Source: Glandiceps talaboti (Eukaryota > Hemichordata > Enteropneusta > Spengelidae). Taken from it: a DNA stretch of 64,000 nt. Within the stretch, counting starts at the first letter, position 1. Each line of letters begins with the position of its first letter. Both the position numbers and the translations under genes were made by a program. The notes below the pieces were generated by a model. It saw only the letters and a list, made by a program, of their open reading frames with translations. It was not told the origin of the DNA and did not search any database. The stretch is from NCBI RefSeq assembly GCF_964340395.1, contig NC_135567.1:8362658-8426657 (forward strand). Reading direction: 5' to 3'. This document shows, in pieces, positions 11,461 to 25,945 of this stretch.

Positions 11461-12229
11461 TGTAAGTAATTGGCCCAAAACTGACCAAGTACGGGCAGAG
11501 TTACGAGCTCGCAAGTCTCAAGTACGAGTGACGTCACTCATACAGAATGAACGTACACGTACATGTACGCTGCATATCACACTTACACATATGTTACATG
11601 CACTCTCAGACAAATAAAACGTACCGTACTACATAGAAACCATTTTTAATGAATTGTACTTATTTAATACTAAAACTAAATACAGAGTTGAATATAAGAT
11701 TGTTGAATTGAATATGTGTAGAATAAATCAAAAAACGTATTTACAAGAAAGACGACGACGTGGTGGACAGCTGATAAGAACGTATTGTTGTCATGGTTGC
11801 ATCTATAAATAGTGTTCACTGACATGTAAATGTAATCAAATTGTATCAATGTGTATAAAACGATGTGTCCGCAATTTAGCCACTCAATGAGAAGAAAAAA
11901 TAAAGTTCAGAAAAACGAAGTCAGGGGTTTCTGTTTCATTGCACGGCTGTCTGCTGCTTTTCTGGGTAAACTACGGAGCAATAACAACTGGGTAGGTTCA
12001 CAATCAGGCTGCGACTCTAGCCATAACAAACACGGAGAAAGCATAGCTGCCGCTTCGCCGTGCAATGGTACTGGTTCACACGGGACATCTTTTTCGGCTT
12101 TGCCTGTTGACAGCATTGTTATCTTTAACATCATCTACTACAAATACATGTATTTCTTGTCGCCATCTTCTGACCGATCTGCCCAGAAGTTTATGAGTTT
12201 AAGTTTTTTTTACCAAATATGACATTTTT
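11461..12229. other. No recognised feature
   Basis: Non-repetitive sequence with small ORFs only (for example 11851-12222, without recognisable domain). I cannot support a gene here. Confidence 0.35.
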
Positions 12230-12376
12230 GACCCAAATCCCATACCTGTGATGCGATCATTGCTTTGAAAAATTTCTCAACTAGACACCACACGTAATGT
12301 CACCAACTACCAATGAAATCAGTCTGGAAGTTTTTGTGTTGAAGCCGTACAGACACACACACACGCACACACGCAC

Positions 12377-12425
<49 letters not shown>
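12230..12425. repeat. Dispersed repeat with internal (CA)n, copy 3
   Basis: Contains tttttgacccaaatcccata, gatgcgatcatt, and a (CA)n/(CACG)n run at 12352-12425 in the same order as the copies at 5160 and 30700. Confidence 0.7.
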
Positions 12426-12426
<1 letters not shown>

Positions 12427-12779
12427 TATACCCAAAGTTGTCTGACGTAATAGTAACTTACAAAATAAGTGTATAACTGTATTGCTGTCACTGGAAGTTC
12501 AACTCAGTTGTATCACAGAGCAAAATCGTTTATATACGTGCAGTATTTCTAATCCATAGTTTGGTCAAAGTCCTTCAATCAGCACAAAAAGTTGTTCATC
12601 CAATCAGTGAACCTCAGCTGCTATAGTGACTGTAAACAGTATATACGTAGCATCCTGAGCTGACAAATAACTATATTTGGACATTACATAACTGCTCCAA
12701 TAAACACTAACTTTATGAGGTACTGTGTTATCGGTCATAATTTTGTGATTGATGCTAACTGTACTATGAGGGACTGAGT

Positions 12780-13150
12780 GGACGTTTGATGGTAACAATA
12801 CTGTATAGGAACTAGACTAGTGAGTGGAGGTGTAAATGGTAACAATACTGTACAGGAACTAGACTGTTAGTGGAGGTGTAAATGGTAATGATACTGTATA
12901 GGCACTAGACTGTGAGTGGAGTTGTAAATGGTAATGGTACTGTATAGGCACTAGACTATGTGAGTGGAGGTGTGAATGGTAACGATACTGTATAGGAACT
13001 AGACTATGTGAGTGGAGGTATAAATGGTAACGATACTGTATAAGAACTAGACTATGTGAGTGGAGGTGTAAATGGTAATGATACTGTATAGGAACTATAC
13101 TGTGAGTGGACGTTTGATGGTAACAATATCTTATAGGAACTGGACTAATC
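12780..13150. repeat. 48-bp minisatellite, short array (8 copies)
   Basis: Eight imperfect units built from gtgagtggaggtgtaaatgg, taacgatactgtatagg and aactagact. The unit is the same as that of the large array at 53519-64000, 40 kb away and in the same orientation. Confidence 0.95.
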
Positions 13151-13199
13151 TGAGGAGTACATTGAGTCTATGTTATGTATACTTCATGAAATGAACTTT

Positions 13200-13580
13200 C
13201 CAAGGGGGGGGGGGGGACTACTCCCCTTATTTGAATATACATATGAGTGCCACCCTTTGGGGTGTGTTTTCTAACCCTTTGGTCTAAACTGAGGTCTGTA
13301 TTTTTTCGAGCTGAAGAGCCTAAAACGGGGTCCACTTTGCATAATTTTCGATTTTTCTTGCTCCAAAATGGTCCTTTACCAAATCATAACTGCCATTAAT
13401 TACCCCAAAATGTTGCTTCCTAAGGAAAATATATTAAGGTGTAAACTTTCCTCCTTTAAAAACCTGTGATGGTCTAAAATGGGGTATTTATGTTTGGTCT
13501 AAAATGGGGCATTGGGTTTACAGGACTGGCCACACACCCCTACCAGAACTGGCTTCTGGTACCGCCCGGGAACTCTCCCG
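13200..13580. repeat. Dispersed poly-G / 'ggtctaaaatggggt' repeat
   Basis: Begins with a poly-G run and actactccccttat and repeats ggtctaaaatgggg several times. It matches 7895-7990. Confidence 0.65.
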
Positions 13581-13672
13581 GTGCATTCATATATCAAGTG
13601 ACTATAGCTTTGTCAACACGTCGTGTGCATTGTGAGTATACCTAAGTGTAGCCCCTGTGGGTACTCCTGCTT

Positions 13673-13860
<188 letters not shown>

Positions 13861-13869
13861 TGAGAGTAG

Positions 13870-15715
13870 AAGAAACTCAGCATATATTTTTTTTCTGGTG
13901 ATGGGCAATATATCCTCATGCGGGCTTCTCATTTTTTTCTTTACATTTTCTGAATAGTACATGTAACAATACAATGTATACATTTGAGTCTATTCCAAAT
14001 TATATAATATCTTATACAGTGGTTTACTTGGCTCTGATGTTGCATACAAGCATGAATTGAGATTAAATATCCAATGTGTACTTTTTAAAAAAGAATTGAA
14101 CAAAAGTTTACGACCATTGGGCCATCAAAAGTCTGAAAGTCTTGAAATGTTCTTTATTCGTGATTTTTTGAAACCAAATTAAACGTCAGTAAAAGTCATT
14201 TACCAAGTGCACATCCGCATAATATCTTTCAGCATTGCCACAACAAAATACACTTCCAAATAATATGTAATGCATTCCATAATTGTTTCAATTCTGGTAT
14301 TTTATTATGGCTATGGTTTGATATTTTATGCCTCTAAATGGCCTCCTACACTGTCTTATTTTCATTTTTTTTCACCTTTGGAGTTGTCTCCTTCCAATGC
14401 ATCATTGTACCATATGATTTTATATCTCCACTGTAGTGTAGGTGACAGAAGGGGTGGCTAAAATAATGCTTGGGTTTCAATTGGCGGTCCTTAACATTTT
14501 TTGAGAAGAGAGGGTGAGAGGAACTACACCATTTGTTTAACCGTAGATTGTGTACATTTCCTAACTGTAGCTATGCAGACAAATTGCAAGAGATAGTATC
14601 AAGATGACTGAATAAGTTCTATCAAAACTCGACCTGAAATATTTTGCTGTCATTATATATGGTTTGTTTTATCCTTGTCAAGCATAGCATTGTGAAAAAA
14701 TGAAATCGACCTACTTACCCAATGTGATGGGTTAGGTTACCCGTTGACAAGCATTTTTTTCCCCTGACCTTTCATATGATATTTAATTGCGTATGCTAAA
14801 ATATATATGTAAATTGAATGTAAATTTATGTAAATTAGCACTCTTCTAAATTTTAAATGCAAGATTGCACCAAGACAAAGTTCTGCCCCCCTTGTCAATT
14901 TGGTCAGGCTACGGCCCTGATATCGGTAGTCTATCTGCTAGACCTCGGATGTTCTTCCGATAAAATACGACACACGACCGAACATCGCTATCGAGGATGG
15001 AACAACTTCGTTCGCAGGAAAGCCCGAACGTCTAGTAGCAACACTAGAATTAATAACGGCCGGCTGTCATTATATGCGTGGCTTGCTCCAGGGAAGTACG
15101 CCCTCACTTGATGACCTCAATTTAGCTCCGTTGATGTGGTTTTCAGCTCAGACATGTACTACTCGAGTACCAGATCTATGCGTTGCGAGTATCATTAGCA
15201 ACTCCTGTGTCTGGTACAGTCATGAGCGTTACCAGTTCTGTCATGCGCTGTCGTGTGCAAGTAAAGGTCAAACCCCACTGCGTAATCTTCCTACGTCGAC
15301 TGACTGACAGTTATATATTATGTATATAGCGTTTGATTACGTAATTATTGTTTGTGCCACCCCACCCCCGTGCACCCCACCCCACTCGTACGTCCATGCA
15401 GAGACCACGGTGACGAACAGTAAAACTTAAAAAGTCTTTACACAGAAAGATAGACAGGGAAAGGGAATTTCCTAGTATATTGTGTTGACATGTATTAACG
15501 TTTGATTAATAAATGCAATGTATCCTCTGTTTATTGTTTATTTGAATGGTGGTCTTTATGTGCGTCTTGCGTTTAATGTTTGCCGCAACTTGGTAATTAC
15601 GCATCCAGATACATTGTACACAAAATTATATTACCAAGATGTTTTATACGTACGTTCATGCGTTCTCAGTAGTATAGCGCCACCAACATTCACGTTAGCT
15701 TAAAAAGTCTTATAG
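13870..15715. other. No recognised gene; CpG-richer patch at 14930-15310
   Basis: Most is AT-rich. The patch at 14930-15310 has more CpG and fewer A/T runs than its surroundings and could be an unrecognised exon, a promoter or a TE fragment. Its short frames (14857-15111, 15074-15307) show no domain I know. Confidence 0.3.
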
Positions 15716-15717
15716 TT

Positions 15718-15776
15718 CACTAACTGACATCTACCAATCCGACTAACGGTTGGTGTATTACCATTTGTCAGTTAGT
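15718..15776. repeat. Small hairpin (MITE-like), 59 bp
   Basis: Starts actaactgacatctaccaa and ends ttggtgtattacc then atttgtcagttagt. The termini are inverted copies of each other. Confidence 0.65.
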
Positions 15777-16514
15777 AGATATTTACACTGGTTATGGAAA
15801 TATGTTACTAGTAATTTGCCAAATAGCCTACCAGTTTGATCAAGGATATTAGCTGTGCACTAATTAATTCAAAGTTGGTAAGCTACAAAGAGACAGAGAA
15901 GACGATAGATTTGATTTAAAACTTTATCAACTAGAGATGTTATCTGATAAAAACATGAATAACATTATAAAGCTAAGAAATCGCAAAGACACCCACTATT
16001 ATTTATTCGACCTGGTGTCACCAAGGTTGGTGTGTAGGGGTGATCCTAATGTTTAAAAATGTTTTTGTTTTTTTCCATGGAAAATTTTGGTCGGTCGGTC
16101 GATTTAAAAAAGTATATAAATAAAAAATCATCTTTGAATTCATGTTTCTTTGCCTCTCCTTTTCCTCCTTTCAATCATCTTTTCATTGGATTCCTAGAAA
16201 CAAGCCCTTCTCAGCTTTTCTTAGGGACCGGTCAGTTTCTCCAGCCTGGGGGGGGGGGGGCGGTGGATTCTTAAATCGGGCCGACAAAAAGTCACTGACC
16301 CCCCCTATCTGTAAAACCCAAAACAGGCTGACCCCCCTATCACTTAATTCTAAAACATGATGACCCCCCCCCCCCCCCCCATATATGATATTCGCATGAG
16401 TGACAGGTATTTTTTGATCGTGACTCAGTGTGGACTGCTTGACTGTCTTGCATCTACTTTATAAGATCCCGGGTTTTTATATAGCACTATCATAATTATA
16501 ATTATTGACTACCC
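15777..16514. other. Non-coding, with poly-G/poly-C dispersed repeat at 16225-16382
   Basis: The poly-G (16248-16261) and poly-C (16363-16380) tracts sit in the same gtgacccccc context as 8718-8832. Nothing else is recognised. Confidence 0.45.
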
Positions 16515-17690
16515 AGGGTAAATATATTTGAAAAGGAGTTTAATAGCATCTTGACAGTGAAAGGTAGGGGGAAAGCTTTGAGAAGGGAATATGTACAGCT
16601 GTCATGGGGGGTCCTAGGGGGTCTCCCCCTAGAAGCCCAGGAGGTTTTTAACTCTGAAAAGTCAATATTGAGACTATTCAGACATTTTTAGAAAATCATT
16701 TCCAAGCTTTACAAGACAGCACCAACATGTAAAAAGCAACTACATAAGGTTGAAATATTTTTGAAATATAGTTTGATAGGATCTTGACAGTAAGAGGTAG
16801 GGGGAGATCTTGAGACTGGGATGTGTACACCTCATGGGGGGGGGGAGGAAGGTTCCAAGGGGGTCTCCCCCTAGAACCCCTGGAGGTTTTTTCCCTCAAT
16901 TTTGAGACTATTCAGACCCTTTCAGACAATAATTTCCAAGCCTTACAAGACAACACCAACATGTAAAAAAACAACTACATAGGGTTGAAATACTTTTGAA
17001 ATATACTTTGATAGCATCTTGACAGTAAGAGCGGAAGAGCTTGAGACTGGGATATGTCCACCTCATGCGGGGGGGGGGGGTCTGAGGGGGTCTCCCTCTA
17101 GAAGCCCTGGAGGAATTTTACTCTTATAGCCAATATTTACACTATTTAGACCCTTCAAGCAATAACTTAATCCATGCTTTACAAGACAGCAAGTATCAGA
17201 AACTATTCTTTATAACTTACACTAAGGGTTGAAATATGTTCTTAAAAAGTTAAATGGCATCATTATATACATGTAGTAAAGGTCAGCACATCTAATGGTA
17301 GTATCATTGGTAGGGGAGATTTGGAGATTAAGGCAATTTTAGACTATCTTGGCAAACATTTCACATCTTGAAAAGACAATATCATCTCAAATTAGAATAG
17401 GGTGAAAATATTTAAGAAAAGTTTAATACCATTATGACAGTAAAAAGGTTGTTGGTGCATCTGATTGTTGGTTGAATGCATGAGTGACCTCTGGGGGTGA
17501 GGAAGTCCTTGGGGTTTTCCCCCTGGCAGATATGGAGTTTTTTGCTTGAGATACTAAGGCAATGTTTAGGTTATTCATAACCTTTGAGGTAATATTTCCA
17601 AGCTTCGAAAAGCTAACGTAAATGTACGTTTTAAATGAGTTTCCTATATCACATAAAATAGACATGTAACATTAGTATAGGGGCATTAAT
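16515..17690. repeat. ~240-bp tandem repeat array, about five diverged units
   Basis: Successive units share gttgaaata, gatagcatcttgacagtaag, gagactgggatgtgt, ggggtctccccctaga and ttccaagc..acaagac blocks. Units at roughly 16530, 16770, 17010, 17220 and 17400 become more diverged to the right. The last unit has an inverted copy at 18235-18425. Confidence 0.8.
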
Positions 17691-18425
17691 ATATGTATAA
17701 TAAAGTCACCGGTATGTTAGAGAACTTTAGGTGGATATTGTGTTTTATTGTGTTTTTGTGTGGTCATTGTGTTTTAAATTGTGATTGAAGAAAAAAATCC
17801 TTTCTACAATGGCATATAGCCTTGTCTGAAATGTGGTACATGTCAATATTTGTTCTTGTCCCTGTTTCTTACATGAATTCTTTAATATTACTTATAACTT
17901 CAAACATAACTATACATATACATATACATGTATTACCTAGCTACCACACTAGTTACAGAACATGTTATGTAAATGCTTGGCTGTTTCACAATCAATGCTT
18001 TACTTATATTGCAGTTTGGGGCAAACTTGAAGGTTTCGTAATGGCAATTTTCATAGATAGTTTATAAATGAAATTAATCTAAATTGTTCTACTCGTCATG
18101 TTATTGACACTACAAATCACCACATCTCATCAGATTCCAGTTTCTGTTATACCCTAGGTATGACCACCTAAAGTTCTCTGACATACCGGTGACTATACTA
18201 TACATGCAATATTAATAATGTCCCTGTACCAATTTTACGGGCCCATTTTTATGTGACATGGGAAACTCATTTAAAACTTACATTTACGTTAGCTTTTCAA
18301 AGCTGGGAAATATTACCTCAAAGGTTATGAATAACCTAAAAGTTGCCTTAATAGAAACAAAAAACCTCCCGATCTGTCAGGACGACAACCCCCAAGGACT
18401 CCCTCAGCGCCAGAGGTCAAAGGGG
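17490..18425. repeat. Large palindrome with ~190-bp arms around a TIR element
   Basis: The left arm (about 17490-17665) and the right arm (about 18255-18425) are inverted copies. They share taggttattcataacctttg, aggtaatatttcc, agctaacgtaaatgta and ttaaatgagtttcc. The spacer is the TIR element at 17680-18218. Confidence 0.85.
17680..18218. mobile_element. Non-autonomous TIR element, ~540 bp
   Basis: The ends are inverted repeats of about 47 bp beginning attaatat and containing gtcaccggtatgt and agagaactttagg. No transposase is visible. A truncated inverted copy lies at 8180-8700. Confidence 0.8.
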
Positions 18426-18465
18426 GGAGGTCAGTGAGTTTTTGTCGACCCGATCGTATTTTTCT

Positions 18466-18564
18466 AATTCAAAAATTGGTCTTCTAGTTCAAGTGTCGGT
18501 CTTCTAATTCAAGTGTTGGTCTTCTAATTCAAGTGTCGGTCTTCTAATTCAAAAATCGGTCTCC
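18466..18564. repeat. 20-bp minisatellite
   Basis: Five copies of ggtcttctaattcaagtgtc, directly abutting the (TATAC)n run. Confidence 0.92.
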
Positions 18565-18935
18565 TATACTATACTATACTATACTATACTATACTATACT
18601 ATACTATACTATACTATACTATACTATACTTTACTATACTATACTATACTATACTATACTATACTATACTATACTATACTATACTATACTATACTATACT
18701 ATACTATACTATACTATACTATACTATACTATACAATACTATACTATACTTTACTATACTATACTATACTATACTATACTACTAGTATACTATACTATAC
18801 TATACTATACTATACTATACTATACTATACTATACTATACTATACTATACTATACTATACTATACTATACTATACTATACTATACTATACTATACTATAC
18901 TATACTATACTATACTATATACTATACTGCATTAT
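18565..18935. repeat. (TATAC)n pentanucleotide array
   Basis: About 370 bp of nearly pure ctata pentamers with rare single-base changes. It flips to gtgtagtgta at its right edge. Confidence 0.98.
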
Positions 18936-18969
18936 AGTGTAGTGTAGTGTATTGTAGTGTAGTGTAGTA

Positions 18970-20093
18970 TAGTATTGAGGAGTGTTGTATTTCCGTATTT
19001 GTTTGCCCAGAGTTTACTTGTATTGTTCATCAAATAGAGATGCCAGTATTATGATAGTGGACTCAGGTTACTAGTATTTATTTCTGTTTCATTATAGCCT
19101 CTTTTCGCCAGTTTCCAGGTGAAGAATTTAATTTTCTTTTGAAATTCTTTTTCGTTACTACATGTTCGTATGTATCTGATCGTTTGCCGTTACTACATGT
19201 TCGTATGTATCTGATCGTTTGCCTTTGAAGACTGAGTTCGGGCGGCAGTATTACCTGTGTAAATATTGGAATGAGTTTTGATATCCAATACTTTGCGTTA
19301 TTGGTGCCGTTGACATTTGTGGATTGTGATATGTTACTTCCGTATCTGAGCTTTCCAACGAAAATTTGAAAGTTGGATGTATTTGGTTTATTTTTTCACT
19401 CAGATTATTTAGTTCAACTTGGGTGCCACAAAATATCATGAAAACGCCACCCCTGAAATGTGTCCAGAGTGATATTTTATCCGTGTAGATTTCAATAATG
19501 CGACTTTCCAGTTCATGGAATGTCGGCTATTTCGGGTGATGCCCAAGAGCCAATGCACATGCATGTTTGTGTGTAGAATTCTCCTTTAAATTTAAATGTG
19601 TTTTTCGTGAGAATCACATAATAGTTTTAGGAGATGCACAGGTGGTGGTTTTGGAATGCTATAGTCGATTGTTTGTGTAACTGGCGAGTCAAGTGCTTCG
19701 ACAACTGACTGCATTGCGCCAGACTGCAAAGTATGTGTGTACATACCACATGTAAAGTGACTAGTATCCAATTTTCAGGAACTACATACAGTAGCTTCTG
19801 ATGCCATGTGATGATACACTTTGTGCAAGTGTGAGACATATCTCGCTGGACACCCACAAATGAGATCCCATTGGTCTTCAACACAACATACAGTCTCTAT
19901 ATTAACGGATCTCATCTACGAGATGCAATAACTAAACACTGGGACGTAATAGCAGACAATGAGATATGAAATCAATTATATCCAAAAAGACCAATCATAG
20001 CACAGAAGCGAAACATAAACTTAAAAGACAAATAGGTCAACACTCAATTGCAGCATTCCGAATTTTAAAAATCTAGCGGAAATAAAACGAGAT
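18970..20093. repeat. Dispersed repeat region, partly inverted relative to 10.4-11.5 kb
   Basis: Includes blocks shared with 10440-11460 (tgttcatcaaa..gatgccagta; the complement of gattggtctttttggatata) and a 35-bp tandem duplication at 19153-19222 (cgttactacatgttcgtatg). No coding content is recognised. Confidence 0.6.
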
Positions 20094-23000
20094 AATATTA
20101 TAATATAGTATGGTATAGTATATAGTACAATATATAGTATATAGCACAGTCTAGTATATATTATATTATAGTATAGTATAGTATATAGTATAGTATAGTA
20201 TAGTATATAGTAAAGTATAGTATAGTATAGTATGGTATAGTAGAGTATAGTATAGTATAGTATGATATAGTATAGTATACTATATAGTACAGTATATAGT
20301 TTAGTATAGTATAGTATAGTATAGTATGGTACATTAGAGCATAGTATAGTGTATAGTGTAGTCTAGTATATAGTATAGTATAGTATAGTATAGTATAGTC
20401 TAGAATATAGTATATAGTATAGTATATAGTAAAGACAAGTATATAGTACAGTATATAGTACAGTATGTAGCATAGTCTAGTATATAGTATAATATAGTAT
20501 AGAATAGTATAGTATAGTATAGTATAAAGTACAGGATATAGCATAGTCTAGTATATAGTGCAGTATAGTGCAGTATAGTATAGTATAGTATAGTATAGTA
20601 TAGTATAGTATAGTATAGTATAGTATAGTATAGTATAGTATAGTATAGTATATAGTACAGAATATATTATATAGCATAGTCTAGTATATAGTGCAGTATA
20701 GTATAGTATAGTATAGTATATAGTATAGTATAGTATAGTATAGCATAATATATTATAGCATAGTATAGTATAATATAGTATAGTATAATATATAGTACAG
20801 AATATAGTATAGTCTAGTATATAGTATAGTACAGTATTGTATAGTATATAGTATATAGTATAGTATAGTATAGTATAGCATAATATAGTATAGCATAGTA
20901 TAGTATAATATAGTATAGTATAATATATAGTACAGAATATAGTATAGTCTAGTATAGTATAGTATAATACAGTATAGTATTGTATACTATACTATATAGT
21001 ATAGTCTAGTCTAGTATAGTATAGTACAGTATAATATAGTATAGTATAGTACAGTAGAGTACAGTACAGTATAGTATATTATAGTACAATGTATAGTATA
21101 TGGTATATAGCATAGTATAGTATATAATGTAGTCTAGTATATAGTATAGTCTAGTATAGTATAGTATATAGTATAGTATAGTATATAGTAAAGTATAGTA
21201 TAGTATAGTAGAGTATAGTATAGTATAGTATGATATAGCATAGTATACTATATAGTACAGTATATAGTTTAGTATAGTATAGTATGGTACATAGTATAGA
21301 GCATAGTATAGTATATAGTGTAGTCTAGTATATAGTATTGTATAGTATAGTATAGTATAGTATAGTATAGTATACTATACTATAGTATATAGTACAGTAT
21401 CGTATAGAATAGTCTAGTATATAGTATATAGTTTAGTATATAGTATATAGTAAAGACAAGTATATAGTACAGTATATAGTATAGTATATATAGTACAGTA
21501 TACAGCATAGTCTAGTATATAGTATAATATAGTATAGAATAGTATAGTATAGTGTAGTATATAGTCCAGTATATAGCATAGTCTAGTATATAGTGCAGTA
21601 TAGTATAGTATAGTATAGTATATAGTACAGAATATATTATATATCATAGTCTAGTATATAGTGCAGTATAGTATAGTATAGTATATAGTATAGTATAGTC
21701 TAGTATAGTATAGCATAGCATAATATAGTATAGCATAGTATAGTATAATATAGAATAGTATAATATATAGTACAGAATATAGTATAGTCTAGTATATAGT
21801 ATAATACAGTATTGTATACTATACTATACAGTATAGTATAGTATAGTATAGTATAGTATAGTATAGTACAGTATAATATAGTATAGTACAGTAGAGTACA
21901 GTACAGTACAGAATAGTATAGTATATAGTACATAATATATTATATAGCATAGTCTAGTATATAGTATAGTATAGCATAGTACAGTATAGTATAGTATAGT
22001 ATAGTATATAGTACATAATATTTTATATAGCATAGTCTAGTATATAGTACAGTATAGTTTAGTATAGTATATAGTATAGTCTAGTATAGTATAGTATAGT
22101 ATAGCATAATATAGTATAGCATAGTATAGTATAATATAGTATATAGTATATAGTATAGTCTAGTATAGTATAGTATAGTATAGCATAATATAGTATAGTC
22201 TAGTATAGTATAGCATAGCATAATATAGTATAGCATAGTATAGTATAATATAGAATAGTATAATATATAGTACAGAATATAGTATAGTCTAGTATATAGT
22301 ATAATACAGTATTGTATACTATACTATATAGTATAGTATAGTATAGTATAGTATAGTACAGTATAATATAGTATAGTACAGTAGAGTACAGTACAGTACA
22401 GAATAGTATAGTATATAGTACATAATATATTATATAGCATAGTCTAGTATATAGTATAGTATAGCATAGTACAGTATAGTATAGTATAGTATAGTATATA
22501 GTACATAATATTTTATATAGCATAGTCTAGTATATAGTACAGTATAGTTTAGTATAGTATATAGTATAGTCTAGTATAGTATAGTATAGCATAGCATAAT
22601 ATAGTATAGCATAGTATAGTATAATATAGTATAGTATAATATATAGTACAGAATATAGTATAGTCTAGTATATAGTATAGTACAGTATTGTATACTATAC
22701 TATATAGTATAGTATAGTATAGTACAGTACAGTACAGTACAGTACAGTATAGTATAGTATAGTACAATGTATAGTATATAGTATAGTATAGTATATAGTA
22801 AAGTATAGTATAGAATAGCATAGTATAGTAGAGTATAGTATAGTATAGTATGATATAGCATAGTATACTATATAGTACAGTATATAGCTTAGTATAGTAT
22901 AGTATAGTATGGTACATAGTATAGAGCATAGTATAGTATATAGTGTAGTCTAGTATTTAGTATAGTATAGTATAGTATAGAATAGTATAGTATAGTATAG

Positions 23001-25595
23001 TATATAGTACAGTACAGTATAGAATGGTCTAGTATATAGTATATAGTATAGTATATAGTAAAGACAAGTATATAGTACAGTATATAGTACAGTATATAGC
23101 ATAGTCTAGTATATAGTATAATATAGTATAGAATAGTATAGTATAGTGTAGTATATAGTATAGTATATAACATAGTCTAGTATATAGTGCAGTATAGTAT
23201 AGTATATTATAGTATAGTATAGTATATAGTACAATATATAGTATATAGCACAGTCTAGTGTATAGTATATAGTATATCGTAAAGAATATATTATATAGCA
23301 TAGTCTAGTATATAGTATAGTATAGCATAATACAGTATAGTATAGTATAGTATAGTATAGTATATAGTATAGTATAGTCTAGTATAGCATAATATAGTAT
23401 AGTATAGTATAATATAGTATAGTATAATATATAGTACAGAATATAGTATAGTCTAGTATATAGTATAGTACAGTATTGTATACTATACTATATAGTATAG
23501 TATAGTATAGTACAGTATAATATAGTATAATATAGTATAGTACAGTAGAGTACAGTACAGTACAGTATAGTATAGTATAGTACAATGTATAGTATATAGT
23601 ATATAGCATAATATAGTATATAGTGTAGTCTAGTCTAGTATAGTATAGTATAGTATATAGTATAGTATAGCATAGCATAATATAATATAGCATAGTATAG
23701 TATAATATAGTATAGTATAATATACAGTACAGAATATAGTATAGTCTAGTATAGTATAGTATAATACAGTATAGTATTGTATACTATACTATATAGTATG
23801 GTATAGTATAGTATGGTACATAGTATAGAGCATAGTATAGTATATAGTGTAGTCTAGTATTTAGTATAGTATCGTATAGTATAGTATAGTATAGTATATA
23901 GTACAGTACAGTATAGAATGGTCTAGTATATAGTATATAGTATAGTATATAGTAAACACAAGTATATAGTACAGTATATAGTACAGTATATAGCATAGTC
24001 TAGTATATAGTATAATATAGTATAGAATAGTATAGTATAGTGTAGTATATAGTATAGTATATAGCATAGTCTAGTATATAGTGCAGTATAGTATAGTATA
24101 TTATAGTATAGTATAGTATAGTATAGTATATAGTAAAGAATATATTATATAGCATAGTCTAGTATATAGTATAGTATAGCATAATACAGTATAGTATAGT
24201 ATAGTATAGTATAGTATAGTATATAGTATAGTATAGTCTAGTATAGTATAGTATAGCATAATATAGTATAGCATAGTATTGTATAATATAGTATAGTATA
24301 ATATATAGTACAGAATATAGTATAGTCTAGTATATAGTATAGTACAGTATTGTATACTATACTATATAGTATAGTATAGTACAGTATAATATAGTATAAT
24401 ATAGTATAGTACAGTAGAGTACAGTACAGTATAGTATAGTATAGTATAATGTGTAGTATATAGTATATAGCATAGTATAGTATATAGTGTAGTCTAGTAT
24501 ATAGTATAGTATGGTATATAGTATAGTACAGTAGAGTATAGTATAGTATATAGTACAGTATATAGTATATAGCATAGTCTAGTTTATAGCATTGTATAGT
24601 ATAGTGTATAGTATAATATAGTTTATAGTATATAGTATAGTATAATATATAGTACAGTATACAGTATATAGCATAGTTTAGTATATAGTAGAGTATAGCA
24701 TGGTATAGTATAGTAAAGTATAGTGTAGTATATAGTACAGTATATAGCATAGTCTAGTATATAGTATCGTATAGAATAGCATAGTATATTAGAGTAGAGT
24801 ATATAGTATAGTGCAGTGTAGTATATAGTATAGTATAGCATAGTATATAGTACATTAGATAGTATAGTCTAGTATATAGTACAGTATATAGTATATAGCG
24901 TAGTCTAGTATATATCATAGTATAGTATAGTAAAGTACAGTGTATATTGTACAGTATAGTGTATAGTATACTATAGTATATAGTATAGTATAGTATATAA
25001 TATAGTATAATATAGTGTAGTATACTATATAGTACAGTGTATAGTATATATCATAGTCTACTATATAGTACAGTATAGTATAATATACCATATACTATAC
25101 AATACTATCCTATGCTATAATATATACGATACACTATACTATACTATATACTCTACTATATAATATACTATATTATACTATATACTACACTTGCCTATAT
25201 ACTATACTAAGCAACACTACACTATGCTATATTCAATATACTCTACTATACACTACTATATTGTACCATACTATACTATACTAGAATATACTATACTATA
25301 CTATACTATACTATACTATACTATACTATACTATACTATACTATACTATACTAATTTTATACGATACTATACTTGACTATACTATACTATACTATACTAT
25401 ACTAATTTTATATGATACTATGCTTGACTATATACTATATACAATAGTATAGGTATGCTATAGTATGCTATACTATAACCTACTCTATGCTATACTATAT
25501 TCCATATACTAGTATATTATACCATACTATACTATACTATACTACACGACACTATACCATATACCATATACTCTACTATACTCTATTATACTATA
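20094..25595. repeat. Degenerate TATAG/CTATA pentanucleotide satellite, left block
   Basis: The block is built of tatag pentamers, with frequent tatagtatata, tagtctag and gtacagtata variants. Polarity changes from agtat to actat at about 25084. Higher-order copies exist: about 320 bp at 21703-22025 reappears at 22201-22523, an offset near 498 bp. The many YTILYY reading frames are artefacts. Confidence 0.97.
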
Positions 25596-25945
25596 GTATA
25601 CTTAAGCAATAAACCACACCCTGGGGATGGTATACCACTCGGTTTTGAGCAGTGAACTCAATATATTTCGTTCACTGGTCAAAACCGAGTGGTATACCAT
25701 TCCCAGGGGTGGTTTATCGCTATTATATTATACCAGTATATTGAAACTGTCGGAAACAAGATATGACGCAACATTTTCTGGTTTCATTTGTGCCCCCATC
25801 CCTGCGCGGACTATAATGTTCGTAGACGAACAGTGAGAGAACATCAAAATTTTGACATGTGCCAACTGTTCATTATCGCTCAGTTTAGACGCGCTAGTTC
25901 GATGCCTAGATCAATCAGATCTCTCGATTTGCGCCATCAATATAC
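25596..25945. other. Unique island inside the pentanucleotide satellite
   Basis: 350 bp of normal-complexity DNA between two pentamer blocks. Its left part is the hairpin at 25604-25722. The right part (25723-25945) has no recognised coding content. Confidence 0.85.
25604..25722. repeat. Near-perfect ~118-bp hairpin
   Basis: Arms running from agcaataaaccac through ggtataccactcggttttga and cagtgaac pair with their inverted copy, with only about four mismatches per ~55-bp arm and almost no loop. This is a candidate foldback MITE or hairpin RNA source. Confidence 0.88.
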
